The notes: generated by a model not told the origin, from the sequence alone. Numbered from the stretch's first letter, positions 51,309 through 60,206 are shown. The stretch is DNA of 64,000 nucleotides from Solirubrobacteraceae bacterium (GCA_023230855.1 JALNWQ010000005.1:1-64000); one strand, 5' to 3'. Numbers and translations: made by a program.

Positions 51309-53716
51309 GGCCGTGGGCGTCGTTGCGTCGCGTCGCCCGCCATCCGGTCGGGCAGAACGCGGCGTCCCTGCTGGGCGTGCAGTTCGCGACGTTCGTCCTG
51401 CCGCTGCTGACGTTGCCGTACCTGTCGCGGGTGCTCGAGGGGCACGCGTTCGGCCTGGTGCTCATCGCGCAGGGCCTGGCGCTCGTCCTCGGGCTGCTCG
51501 TCGACTTCGGGTTCGAGTACACCGGCGCCCGCGACGTCGCGCAGTCGCGGGGCGACGACCGTCGGGTGGCCGAGCTCGCCGCGCGGATCCTCGGCGCGCG
51601 GGTGGCGCTCATCGGCTTCGCCACGGTCGCGGCGGCCGGGGCGCTGCTGGCGATCGGCGACCTGCGGGAGGAGCCGGCGCTCGTCGCGTTCGCGTGGCTC
51701 ACCGCGGTGGCGCAGGGCCTCTACCCGGGGTGGTTCTTCGTCGGTCGGGAGCGGCTGCGGCTCATCAGCCTCATCCAGTTCGTCGCCCGCCTGGCCGGGG
51801 TGGCCGGGGTGTTCGTCCTCGTGTCCTCCCCCGGCGACGCGTGGATCGCGGTGGCGTGCAACGCGGCGGCGACCGTGACGGTGTGCGTCGTCGGCACGAC
51901 CCTCATGTACCGCCGGGTGCGGCTCCGCGCCCCGCAGGTGCGGCGGGCGTGGACGACGTTGCGGGAGTCGGCGGCGGTGTTCGCGGGGACCGGGGCGATC
52001 GCGGTGTACTCGTCGGCCAACGTCATCGTCCTGGGGTTCTTCGTCCCGTCCGGTCAGGTCGCGCAGTTCGGGGCGGCGGAGCGGGTGGTGCGGGCGCTCG
52101 TGCAGCTCATGGGGCCGGTGGCGATGGCGGTGTTCCCGCGGATGGCGCGCCTGCAGGCGGACGGCGCGACCGACCGGGCCCGCACCCTGGCGCGGATCGC
52201 GGTCGGGGTGCTCGCCGGCGGCGCGCTCGTCGGCGCGGCGCTGCTGGCGCTGCTGGCGGACCGGCTCATCCCGTTCGTGTTCGGCGACGGGTACGAGGAG
52301 GGGATCGGCCTGTTGCGGATCCTCGTGCTGATCCTCCCGTTGATCGGCGTGACGAGCGTCCTGGCCGGCGGCTGGATGATGGCGATGCGGATGGACGGCG
52401 CGATCGTGCGGTCCGCGCTGCGGGCCGGGGCGACGAGCCTGACGCTGTCGCTCACCCTCACCCCGCTGCTGGGCCCGGAGGGCCTGGCGATGTCGGTCGT
52501 CGCCGCCGAGGTCGTGGCGCTGGCGAGCTGCCTGTGGGAGATCCGACGCCACGGGGCACGGTCCCGCCCGTCGGCGACCCGGCGACGTCACGTGTTCCGC
52601 CGGCGGGCGACCGCGTCCCGTCACGGGTCGGGGCCGCGCGCCACCGCGGCGCGTCACGGCGCCCGCCCGCGGACGATCCGGCGCCCTGACGGCGGGCGCT
52701 CTGGGAGGATTCGCGGTCGCATGGTGCGCGCTCTGCTCGGAGGCGTCGCGGCGGTCGCCGTCGCCGCGGTCCTCGCCCTCGTCCTGCTCGGCGGCGACGA
52801 CCCGTCGGGCCCCGTCGCGCAACCGACCGGCGCCGGTCCGCTGGACTACGACCGGTCGGTGCCGCTGAGGGTGCGCGAGGACGTCTGGAGGGACCTGGGG
52901 TCCAAGGCCCCGTCGATCCGGGCCCGCGGCATCTCCTACGACGGGGCGGACGGCCGGCGCGTGCCGGCGATGCTCGGCGTCCCCAAGGTCGGGTCGGCGC
53001 CGTTCCCGTGCGTCGTGTTCCAGGGCGGCATCGGCATGTCGAAGGAGGAGGCGATCACCTACGGCGACGCGTTCGCCCAGCTCGGCATGGCGACGTTCAC
53101 GATCGACAACCGCAACGCCGGGATCACCCGGTCCAGGCGGCCGGGGACGAACCGGCGGATGGTCCGCGATCCGCAGCGGATCGCCGACTCGCTGCAGCGC
53201 ACGACGATCGACCTGCGGCGCGGCCTGGACCTGCTGCAGACGCGGTCGGAGTGCCTGCCGGACCGGTTCGGCGCGATCGGCATCAGCCAGGGCGGCCTGT
53301 ACGCGGCGCTGCTCGCCGGGGCGGACGAGCGGGTGCGGGCGACGATCCTCGTCGTCACCGGCGGCGACTGGCGGACGATCCTGTCGGGCGGCGACGACTT
53401 CCTCCTGCCGGGGATCCAGGACTCCCCGAAGCGCCTGGAGGAGGCGATCCGGCTGCTCGACCCGTTCGACCCGGTGCACTGGGTGCGGCGCATCCCGCCG
53501 CGGGCGCTGATGCTCGTCAACGGCCGGTTCGATCCGCTGACGTCGATCGCCGCCGCCGACGAGCTGCGCGACGCGGCCGGCCCGACGGCGAGCAGCATCC
53601 GCTACGACGGCGGGCACGACCCCTTCGACCCGGACGTCACCGCGCCGGAGACGATGCGCAAGGTCCTGGCGAAGATGACGGCGTTCCTCGAGAAGCGGCT
53701 CATCGCCGAGGACTGA
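51305..53716 (+). CDS. MOP flippase fused to a membrane-tethered alpha/beta hydrolase
   Basis: 803 residues in one open frame. Residues 10-435 are a polysaccharide flippase: NAASLLGVQFATFVLPLLTL, FGFEYTGARDVAQ, AQGLYPGWFFVGRERLR and FGAAERVVRALVQLMGP are MOP-family segments. Residues 436-472 are an Arg/His-rich linker. A further helix (ALLGGVAAVAVAAVLALVLLGG) leads to an alpha/beta hydrolase: FPCVVFQGGIGMSKEE, nucleophile elbow GISQGG (Ser near 660), Asp in NGRFDPL (near 742) and His in YDGGHDPF (near 767). An internal ATG at 52722 with GGGAGGA upstream could yield the hydrolase alone. It would flip a glycan and possibly deacylate it outside. Confidence 0.75.
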   Translation: MRPWASLRRVARHPVGQNAASLLGVQFATFVLPLLTLPYLSRVLEGHAFGLVLIAQGLALVLGLLVDFGFEYTGARDVAQSRGDDRRVAELAARILGARVALIGFATVAAAGALLAIGDLREEPALVAFAWLTAVAQGLYPGWFFVGRERLRLISLIQFVARLAGVAGVFVLVSSPGDAWIAVACNAAATVTVCVVGTTLMYRRVRLRAPQVRRAWTTLRESAAVFAGTGAIAVYSSANVIVLGFFVPSGQVAQFGAAERVVRALVQLMGPVAMAVFPRMARLQADGATDRARTLARIAVGVLAGGALVGAALLALLADRLIPFVFGDGYEEGIGLLRILVLILPLIGVTSVLAGGWMMAMRMDGAIVRSALRAGATSLTLSLTLTPLLGPEGLAMSVVAAEVVALASCLWEIRRHGARSRPSATRRRHVFRRRATASRHGSGPRATAARHGARPRTIRRPDGGRSGRIRGRMVRALLGGVAAVAVAAVLALVLLGGDDPSGPVAQPTGAGPLDYDRSVPLRVREDVWRDLGSKAPSIRARGISYDGADGRRVPAMLGVPKVGSAPFPCVVFQGGIGMSKEEAITYGDAFAQLGMATFTIDNRNAGITRSRRPGTNRRMVRDPQRIADSLQRTTIDLRRGLDLLQTRSECLPDRFGAIGISQGGLYAALLAGADERVRATILVVTGGDWRTILSGGDDFLLPGIQDSPKRLEEAIRLLDPFDPVHWVRRIPPRALMLVNGRFDPLTSIAAADELRDAAGPTASSIRYDGGHDPFDPDVTAPETMRKVLAKMTAFLEKRLIAED

Positions 53717-53733
53717 CCGCCGGCGCGCCGGTC
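53715..53733 (+). terminator. GC hairpin at the flippase-hydrolase stop
   Basis: GACCG (53715-53719) and CGGTC (53729-53733) pair around the palindrome CCGGCGCGCC. The hairpin starts within the stop codon; no U-tract follows. Confidence 0.35.
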
Positions 53734-53801
53734 CCGCTCACACGGTCGCCGCCCGCCGGGGCGGGTCCCACGACGATCACCGCGACCGTCGCCCCGGCCG
53801 G

Positions 53802-53807
53802 TACGGT
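53802..53807 (+). promoter_or_regulatory. -10 hexamer TACGGT, leaderless type
   Basis: TACGGT ends 7 bases before the ATG at 53815 and sets the start of the FkbM methyltransferase. Confidence 0.5.
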
Positions 53808-53814
53808 TGCGCGC

Positions 53815-54744
53815 ATGTCGGTCGCGTCACCCTCCCGGTCCCTCGTCGGCCGCATCGCCCGTCGGGTCGTCGTCCGGGCGCTGTCGGCCCCGCTCGAGGG
53901 CGGCGAGGTCGAGCTGCGGATGCGGGCCGCGATGGTGCTCGCGTCCGGCCGGGTGCGCGAGCGGACGCGGTTCGCGCTCAACGAGCTGCTGTGGCGGCGC
54001 GGCGTGCGGGCGTACACGCTCCGCGGATCGGGCCGGACGATCGTGCTGCGCCATCCGATGTCGGACGCGTGGGTCGTCCACGAGGTGCTCGAGCGTCACG
54101 CCTACGCGCCACCGCCCGAGGTCCGCGACGCGCTGGCCGACCTGGGCCGGCCGCCCCGGATCGCCGACCTGGGCGCGCACGTCGGCACGACGACGCTCGA
54201 GCTCCTGGACGCGTGGCCGGACGCGTCGATCGTCGCCGTCGAGCCCAACCCGGACAACGCGGCGCTGCTGCGGCGGATGGTGACGCGCAACGCGCTGTCC
54301 GACCGGGTGCGGATCGAGCAGGTCGCCGTCGGCGTCGCCGAGGGGTCGATCGAGATGACCGGGTTCTCGATCCTGTCGCACGTCGTGCGGGACGAGGTCG
54401 AGACGACCGACCTGTGGCCGTGGGTGGCGAAGGCCGCCGGCGGGCCGCCGCCGACGCACCGCGTGCGGGTCGTCGACGCGTTCGACCTGCTGCGCGACGT
54501 CGACGTCGTCAAGCTCGACATCGAGGGCGCGGAGTGGGCGATCCTCGACGATCCCCGGATGGCGGAGCTGCCGGCCCGCGCGATCGTGCTGGAGTTCCAC
54601 TGGCAGTCCGCGCCGGGCCCGGACGCGTCGGTCGAGGTCGTGCGGGCGCTGTCGGCCGCCGGCTACGAGGTCGGCGACCCGTTCGACGAGCACGACGGCG
54701 TCGGCATGGTCTGGGCCTGGCGTCGGCCGACGACCGCGACGTAG
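53815..54744 (+). CDS. FkbM-family methyltransferase
   Basis: 309 residues. A helical N-terminus (about 1-85) precedes the SAM core: RIADLGAHVGTTTLELL (near 119-135), VAVEPNPDNAALLRRMV, and the FkbM hallmark VVKLDIEGAEWAIL (near 230-243). The last strand pair IVLEFHWQS and GMVWAWRR is complete. FkbM proteins O-methylate sugars or polyketide-type hydroxyls. The gene has its own leaderless promoter. Its stop TAG (54742-54744) is the first half of the TAGGAT hexamer that drives the next gene. A sugar of the surface polymer is the likely acceptor. Confidence 0.85.
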   Translation: MSVASPSRSLVGRIARRVVVRALSAPLEGGEVELRMRAAMVLASGRVRERTRFALNELLWRRGVRAYTLRGSGRTIVLRHPMSDAWVVHEVLERHAYAPPPEVRDALADLGRPPRIADLGAHVGTTTLELLDAWPDASIVAVEPNPDNAALLRRMVTRNALSDRVRIEQVAVGVAEGSIEMTGFSILSHVVRDEVETTDLWPWVAKAAGGPPPTHRVRVVDAFDLLRDVDVVKLDIEGAEWAILDDPRMAELPARAIVLEFHWQSAPGPDASVEVVRALSAAGYEVGDPFDEHDGVGMVWAWRRPTTAT

Positions 54745-54747
54745 GAT
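54742..54747 (+). promoter_or_regulatory. -10 hexamer TAGGAT overlapping the upstream stop codon
   Basis: TAGGAT ends 7 bases before the ATG at 54755. Its first three bases are the stop codon of the FkbM gene. Confidence 0.5.
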
Positions 54748-54754
54748 CGCGCCG

Positions 54755-56026
54755 ATGCGCCTGGTGATCGTGTCGACGGGGACCCGCGGCGACGTCGGGC
54801 CGATGGTGGCGCTGGGCGGTGCGCTCGCGGCCGCCGGGCACGACGTGCGGGTGGCGACGCACCCGCGGTTCCGTGCGGACGTCGACGCGGCCGGCGCGAC
54901 GTTCGCCGAGATCCCGGGCGACCCGGAGCGGATGTTCGCCGCCCACGGCGCGGCGCTCTCCGACGTGCGCCGCTCCCGTCCGTTGGCGCACGCCCGCGTC
55001 ATGCGCGAGGGGTTCGGGTCGCTGCTGCAGGAGGCGGGCCCGGACGACTACCGCGCCGCGTGCGCCGACCGCGACGCGGTCGCGTTCGGCCTGACGGCGA
55101 TCCCGGCGTACGCGGCGGCGACCGACGCGGGCCTGCCGGCGATCGCGATCTCGCCGACCCCGCTGCACCCGACGCGGGCGTTCTCCCACCCGGTCCTGGG
55201 CGCCGGCCTGCGGTTGGGCCCGATCGGCAACCCGGTCTCGTCGTTGCTCGCGCAGCGGGTGCTCGCCGAGCCGTTCTCGGAGCCGTTGCGTCCCGGCACC
55301 CGTCGCGCGCACGGCCTGCCGCCGGTCCCGTGGCCGTGGGGTCGCCGGTCGTCGGGCTGGCCGCCGGTCCCGATCGTCCACACGTTCAGCCCGGCGCTGC
55401 TGCCGCGGCCCCGCGACTGGCCGGAGCACCTGGACGTCACCGGGTGGATGACCCCCCGCGACCCGGATCCCGCCGCGACGCTGCCCGCCGACGTCGAGGC
55501 GTTCCTCGACGCGGGGCCGCCGCCGGCGTACGTCGGGTTCGGCAGCATGAGCGCCGACCCGGCGCGGCTGACCCGGCTGGTGCTCGACGCGGCGCGACGG
55601 GCCGGGCGACGCGTGATCCTGGCGACCGGCTGGGGCGGCCTGGACGGCGACGCCGTCGACCCGACGCCCGGCGGCGACGTGCTGGCGGTCGGCGAGGTCG
55701 ACCACCGGCTGCTCTTCCCGCGCACCGCCGGGGTCGTGCACCACGGCGGGGCGGGCACGGTCGCGGCCGGGGTGCGCGCCGGGGTCCCGTCGATCGTGGT
55801 GCCGTTCGTCTTCGACCAGCGGTTCTGGGGCACGGTGCTCGTCCGACGCGGCGTCGGCCTGGGACCGCTCCCCCACGCGGGCCTCACCGTCGACGGCCTG
55901 GCCGACGCGTTGCGCCGCCTGGACGACCCGGGCCTGCGGGAGCGCGCCGCGGACCTGGGCCGCACGGTGCGGGACGAGGACGGCGTCGCGGCCACCGCGG
56001 CCGCGGTCGTGCGCCGGCTGGGGTGA
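54755..56026 (+). CDS. Family 1 glycosyltransferase (sterol/rhamnosyl GT-like)
   Basis: 423 residues, GT-B fold. N-terminus MRLVIVSTGTRGDVGPMVAL is the typical start of UGT/MGT enzymes (sterol glucosyltransferase-like STGTRGDVxP). The donor site is VVHHGGAGTVAAGVRAGVPS (near 328-347) with FVFDQRFWG after it, a full GT1 signature. Such enzymes glycosylate lipids, sterols, hopanoids or polyketides. A leaderless promoter at 54742 serves it independently of the FkbM gene. A terminator-like hairpin follows its stop. The acceptor is unknown; a membrane lipid is plausible. Confidence 0.87.
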   Translation: MRLVIVSTGTRGDVGPMVALGGALAAAGHDVRVATHPRFRADVDAAGATFAEIPGDPERMFAAHGAALSDVRRSRPLAHARVMREGFGSLLQEAGPDDYRAACADRDAVAFGLTAIPAYAAATDAGLPAIAISPTPLHPTRAFSHPVLGAGLRLGPIGNPVSSLLAQRVLAEPFSEPLRPGTRRAHGLPPVPWPWGRRSSGWPPVPIVHTFSPALLPRPRDWPEHLDVTGWMTPRDPDPAATLPADVEAFLDAGPPPAYVGFGSMSADPARLTRLVLDAARRAGRRVILATGWGGLDGDAVDPTPGGDVLAVGEVDHRLLFPRTAGVVHHGGAGTVAAGVRAGVPSIVVPFVFDQRFWGTVLVRRGVGLGPLPHAGLTVDGLADALRRLDDPGLRERAADLGRTVRDEDGVAATAAAVVRRLG

Positions 56027-56030
56027 GGGA

Positions 56031-56048
56031 CGGCCCGCCGCCGGGCCG
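56031..56048 (+). terminator. 7-bp GC hairpin after the GT1 gene
   Basis: CGGCCCG (56031-56037) pairs with CGGGCCG (56042-56048) around a CCGC loop, five bases after the stop codon and between two convergent genes. No U-tract. Confidence 0.45.
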
Positions 56049-56129
56049 GGGGCCGCTATGCCGGTCCTCGACCCGCCGCCCCGCGCCCACCGGGCCGGTC
56101 CGTCGCCGGTCGCGCCGGTGCGGACGCCG

Positions 56130-56942
56130 CTACGCCGGTCCGTGACCGGGCGCGTCGGTCCCGTCGATCCGGGCGAGGTGGTGGACGATGAGGTGCCGCG
56201 ACCGACGGAACCCGGGCAGCGGCAGGTCGTCGGGCAGGTCGCCGCCGTCCTCGAGCGCGATCGACCCGATCCTCGCCAGCCGCGACTCGTCGAGCGCCCG
56301 CAGGACGTCGAACTCCAGGCCCTCGATGTCGAGCTTCAGCAGGTCGATCGTCCCCCACCGCTCGAGGCACTCGTCGACGAGGCCGACGATCGACCGGCAC
56401 GGCACGTCGACGCTGTCCTCCAGGTCCAGCCCGATCCCGCCGTAGCGGCCGGTCGACTCGGTGCCGAACGACACCGTCCCGTCGAAGGTGCTCACCGCGG
56501 TCGGGGTCAGGACGTACCGGTCCTCGAACCCCACGAGGGTGCGGTGGAGCGCGACGAGGTTGTCCTCGACCGGCTCGACGCAGTGCACCTCGGCGTCGGG
56601 TCGCGCCGACAGCGCCCACAGGGCGACGATCCCCATGTTGGCCCCGCAGTCGAGCACCGTCCGCGGCGCCGGACGTCCGGGAACGTCGTAGTCGCCGCGG
56701 GCGAACACCTCGTGCACCGTGACGAGGTCGTGCCAGGTCCGGCAGCCGATCGACCGCGTGCCGAGCGGGGTGCGGACCCGGGCGGTCCACGGGTACGCGC
56801 CGCGGGCGGTGACGTACCGACCGAGGGCGCGCACCGGCTGCTCGTACGCGCGGCGCGCGGCCGCGAGTCCGTGGCGGTGCGCGGGATCGGTGACGGTGCG
56901 GAGGATGCGCGCCGGCGGGCGGCCGAGGACCGTCAGCGCCAT
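56130..56942 (-). CDS. FkbM-family methyltransferase
   Basis: 270 residues. SAM-binding TVLDCGANMGIVALWAL (near 92-108), VHCVEPVEDNLVALHRTL, and the FkbM signature IDLLKLDIEGLEFDVL (near 203-218) are present, with the final SIALEDGGD strand. The N-terminal 85 residues (GLAAARRAYEQPVRALGRYV) are a helical cap. It is distinct from the FkbM protein at 53815 and probably methylates a different position or sugar. The ATG at 56942 lacks a close ribosome-binding site; a short ORF with a good one overlaps it (56933-56983), suggesting coupled translation. Confidence 0.82.
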   Translation of the reverse strand: MALTVLGRPPARILRTVTDPAHRHGLAAARRAYEQPVRALGRYVTARGAYPWTARVRTPLGTRSIGCRTWHDLVTVHEVFARGDYDVPGRPAPRTVLDCGANMGIVALWALSARPDAEVHCVEPVEDNLVALHRTLVGFEDRYVLTPTAVSTFDGTVSFGTESTGRYGGIGLDLEDSVDVPCRSIVGLVDECLERWGTIDLLKLDIEGLEFDVLRALDESRLARIGSIALEDGGDLPDDLPLPGFRRSRHLIVHHLARIDGTDAPGHGPA

Positions 56943-56983
56943 GGGCGGCGCCGCGTCGTGGGGGTCGATCCGGTGGCGTGCAT
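56933..56983 (-). CDS. 16-codon upstream ORF overlapping the FkbM start
   Basis: On the minus strand GAGAGAGGAAG, a strong Shine-Dalgarno-like run, precedes an ATG at 56983. The ORF encodes 16 residues (starts MHATGSTPTTRRR) and stops at 56935-56933, a few bases inside the FkbM gene, which starts at 56942 in another frame. The ribosome site therefore serves this ORF, not the FkbM start directly. It could couple translation of the two or attenuate it. Inference. Confidence 0.35.
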   Translation of the reverse strand: MHATGSTPTTRRRPWR

Positions 56984-57151
56984 CGCGCTTCCTCTCTCCG
57001 ACGCCCGGGCCGTCTGCGGCGGCCCCGGGGCGTGGCCGCACCCTAGTCGACCGGTTCGCGGCCCCGGTGACGATCTCCCGGGCGTCCCATGGCGATCGTC
57101 GTCGGCCGGGTGCTTGTCAGATCGCGGCCGGCCTGCTCGACTCCCCTCCCG

Positions 57152-59122
57152 ATGCCCGACGCCTCCCCCGCCCCGCCGTCCCCCTCACGCGCCGACCGCT
57201 TCCGCGGGGCGCTGCTCGGACTGGCGGTCGGGGACGCGCTGGGGACGACGGTCGAGTTCCGCCCCCGCGGGTCGTTCGCCCCGCTGACCGACATCGTCGG
57301 CGGTGGGCCGTTCGACCTGCCCGCCGGGGCGTGGACCGACGACACGTCGATGGCGTTGTGCCTCGCCGACAGCCTGCTCGAGCGTCGTCGGCACGACGCC
57401 GCCGACGTGCTGCGCCGCTACGTCCGTTGGTACCGCCACGGCGAGCGGTCGAGCACCGGCCGCTGCTTCGACATCGGCAACGCCACCCGGCAGGCGCTCG
57501 AGCGGTTCGAGCGCACCCACGATCCGGACGCGGGCGTCGCGTTCCCCGACGCGGGCGGCAACGGGGTGCTCATGCGCCTGGCGCCGCTGGCGATGGCGCA
57601 CGCGTTCGCCCGCGGCGCGGCGATCGACGCGGCGATCCGCGAGTCCAACGCCACCCACGGTCACCCCGGCGCCCGCGATGCAGCCAAGCTCTTCGCCGCG
57701 CTGCTCGTCGACGCGCTGCGGGGCGGCGACCGCGAGTCGGTCCTGGGACCGGACGGCCGGTTCATGTCCGCCCCGCTCCTGCACGACGACGTCCGCCCGA
57801 TCGCGGCCGGGTCGTTCCGGGCCGATGGCGGGGCGACGGTCCCCGACCACATCCGGGGCGGAGGGTTCGCCCCCACGTCGCTCGAGGCGGCGTTGTGGGC
57901 GGTGTGGTCCACCCGCACGTTCGCCGACGCGGTCCTGGCCGCGGCCAACCTGGGCGACGACGCCGACACGACCGCCGCGATCGCCGGCCAGCTCGCCGGC
58001 GCCCTGTACGGCGCCGACGCCATCCCCCGGTCCTGGCGCAGGATCGTCCACCTGGGCGACGAGATCGAGGCGCTCGCCGACGGCCTGCTGGCGCTGGGCG
58101 ACGAGCTGTCGGCCGGGTTCGCTCGGCTCCCGCGGATGCCCGGCGCCCCGGATCTGGATCCGCGCCTGCCGAACGACGCGTTCTGGCTCCGCGACGGGCG
58201 GGTGCTCGCCGGCCCGTACCCGGGCGCACCGACGAAGCAGGAGGCGACGGAGAAGCTCGACGCGCTCCTCGACCTGGGCGTGCGGTGGTTCGTCGACCTG
58301 ACCGAGGCGGGCGAGGGCCCGGGACCGCACGGCCTGCACCCGTACGACCGCCTGTTGCGGTCCCGTGCCGCGGCCCGCGGGATCGACGGCGTGTGGCACG
58401 TGCGACTGCCGATCCGCGACGTGTCGGTTCCCACGTTCCACGAGATGCGGACGATCCTCGACGTCGTCCAGCGGGCCCCGTCGGGGGTGTACGTCCACTG
58501 CTGGGGCGGCGTCGGGCGCACCGGCACGGTCCTGGGGTGCCTGGCGGTCGACGAGGGCGCCACCGGGTCGGAGGCGCTCGCGGAGGTCGCCCACGCCCGC
58601 CGGTTCACGGCCCGCGCCCGCGCGGGACGCGTGGCCCCCGAGACGGTCGAGCAGCGGGCGTTCGTCGCGGCGTGGCCCGCCCGTCACGATCCCCGCCCGG
58701 ACGACGAGGACGAGGACAACGGGACGGACGGGTCGCTCACGGCCGGCGCGCCGGGCGGGTCGCTCGCCGTGGGCGCGCCGGACGGGACGGGTGGGTCGAC
58801 GGAGGCGGATGCCCCGAACCATGCGGGCGGGACGGACCCGGTCGACGCGCTCGCCGCCGTCGCCGCGGCGGGGCGTCGGCGCTACGACGAGGCGGGCGAG
58901 CTGCCGTCCGACCTGGACGAGCTGCGTGGCACGTTGTTCTTCGGGTTCCGGGCCGACCGGTTCTCGTGGGGGGACGACGTCGAGCTGTCGGCCCCCGACG
59001 ACGACGGGGTGCGCCACTTCGTCAACGCCCGACGGTCCGAGGACGAGGGCGACGACGCCCGCTTCCGCCGCGCGATCGTGCAACGGATCCGCGGGATCGT
59101 GGGCGGCCGCGACGGCGGGTGA
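57152..59122 (+). CDS. ADP-ribosylglycohydrolase fused to a dual-specificity/tyrosine phosphatase
   Basis: 656 residues. DraG/ARH-type domain (about 10-325): GLAVGDALGTTVEFRPRG, metal ligands in GAWTDDTSMALCLADSL (T-D-D near 65-67) and LGDDADTTAAIAGQLAGALYG (near 268-288). Phosphatase domain (about 345-515): RVLAGPYPGAPTKQEA at its start and the signature HCWGGVGRTG (Cys near 449, Arg near 455). After an Asp/Gly-rich linker, residues 560-656 form an unrecognised domain (GTLFFGFRADRFSWGDDVEL). The first activity removes ADP-ribose from proteins or hydrolyses related bonds; the second dephosphorylates protein or an ADP-ribose phosphate. ATG at 57152 is preferred to one at 57089. A linked substrate is inferred. 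Confidence 0.82.
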   Translation: MPDASPAPPSPSRADRFRGALLGLAVGDALGTTVEFRPRGSFAPLTDIVGGGPFDLPAGAWTDDTSMALCLADSLLERRRHDAADVLRRYVRWYRHGERSSTGRCFDIGNATRQALERFERTHDPDAGVAFPDAGGNGVLMRLAPLAMAHAFARGAAIDAAIRESNATHGHPGARDAAKLFAALLVDALRGGDRESVLGPDGRFMSAPLLHDDVRPIAAGSFRADGGATVPDHIRGGGFAPTSLEAALWAVWSTRTFADAVLAAANLGDDADTTAAIAGQLAGALYGADAIPRSWRRIVHLGDEIEALADGLLALGDELSAGFARLPRMPGAPDLDPRLPNDAFWLRDGRVLAGPYPGAPTKQEATEKLDALLDLGVRWFVDLTEAGEGPGPHGLHPYDRLLRSRAAARGIDGVWHVRLPIRDVSVPTFHEMRTILDVVQRAPSGVYVHCWGGVGRTGTVLGCLAVDEGATGSEALAEVAHARRFTARARAGRVAPETVEQRAFVAAWPARHDPRPDDEDEDNGTDGSLTAGAPGGSLAVGAPDGTGGSTEADAPNHAGGTDPVDALAAVAAAGRRRYDEAGELPSDLDELRGTLFFGFRADRFSWGDDVELSAPDDDGVRHFVNARRSEDEGDDARFRRAIVQRIRGIVGGRDGG

Positions 59123-59217
59123 CGGGTGGGCGTCGGGTGGCCCCGGCGGTCGCTGGCGGCCGGCGAGCGGATCGACGCAGGCAGGCGGGCGCAGCGGGGA
59201 CCGACTGACGAGCGCCG

Positions 59218-60206
59218 TCAGCCGGACGGCGCGCCGTCGAGCACCGCGAGGCAGCGTCGGGCACGCGCGGCGACGAGGTCGACCAGACGTGCAGGCAACC
59301 CGCGGTCGAGCGCGACGACGTCGGGCGCCGCCGCCGCGTCGAGCAGCGCGTCGCCACGGCGTCGAGGGCGCGGGACGCCGGGAGCACGTCGCGCAGCAAC
59401 GCGGCGATCGCGCCGGGCGTCGGGCCGCCCTCGTTCTGGTACTTGCGCTCCGGCGGGACCCCGAGCGCCTGGCACAGGTCCTCCTGGTGGATCCGCCGGA
59501 TCGTGCCGTCGACGTCGGGGCGACGGTCGTACCGCTCGACGACGACGGCGGTCTCGTCGCCGAACCGGGCGACCCGGGTGCGGGCCGCGAGCAGCCCGAC
59601 CCGTCGTGCCGCGTCGAGGCACCGGTGCTCGTTGAGGTCGTGGTCGTCGAGCCCTCGGATCGCCGGCTTGAGGATGTGGGTCGTCGGCGCCGTCCCGGAC
59701 GGCTCGCCCCACCGCCCGTCGCGCAGCAACAGCGCGGTCTTCGCCTGCGCGCCCGCGAGGCTGAACCGGCCGGAGAACGTGCGCCCGAGCCACGTCGATC
59801 CGTCCTCCCGCAGGTCGCGCAGGCGCTCGCCGACCTCGTCGTCGGAAAGCCAGGTGACGCGCGGTCGTCGTCCGAGCGCCGCGTCGACCTCGTCCGCCGG
59901 CGCGAACCGCACCGCGCCGGGGCAGTCCTGCCCGACGGGGCTCGCCAGCAGCGCGAACGGCGACGTCGAGGTGTGGAACCGGCGCGCCCATCGCCGCAGC
60001 ACGCGGTCGTCCTCGGGCAGCAGGCCCCGGAGCCACGGCCGGATGACCGCGTCCTCGTGCACCGTGACCGCCGGTGGCATCGACACCGACAGCGGGGTGC
60101 CGGACCGGTGCGCGTCGTCGTAGGCGAACCGCAGCCGACCGTCCCGCGCCCGCTGGACGACCCCGGCGACCCGGTCGTCGAGGATGACGCACAGCTCGTC
60201 GGTCAC
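59218..60206 (-). pseudogene. hipA: hipA remnant: serine/threonine-kinase toxin with catalytic core lost
   Basis: The GTG at 60206 overlaps the hipB stop. About 280 codons are clearly HipA: LSVSMPPAVTVHED, the nucleotide loop FSLAGAQAKTALLLRDGRW, the lysine in THILKPAI, NEHRCLDAARRVGL and HQEDLCQALGVPPERKYQN. After LPASRALDAVATR (near 59360) the frame is lost. The usual C-terminal end (DVVALDRGLPARLVDLVAARARRC) continues out of frame to 59218. The catalytic Asp (GNTDRHAKN-type) and the metal Asp segment, roughly 120-130 residues, are missing. An internal deletion with frame loss fits. Any product would bind HipB or ATP at most but not phosphorylate GltX-like targets. Confidence 0.8.

Noticed and set aside
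38543..56026. Natural-product (NRPS/PKS) cluster suggested by GT1, FkbM and hydrolase genes
   Set aside because: No assembly-line, carrier-protein or ketosynthase genes; the set fits surface polysaccharide synthesis.
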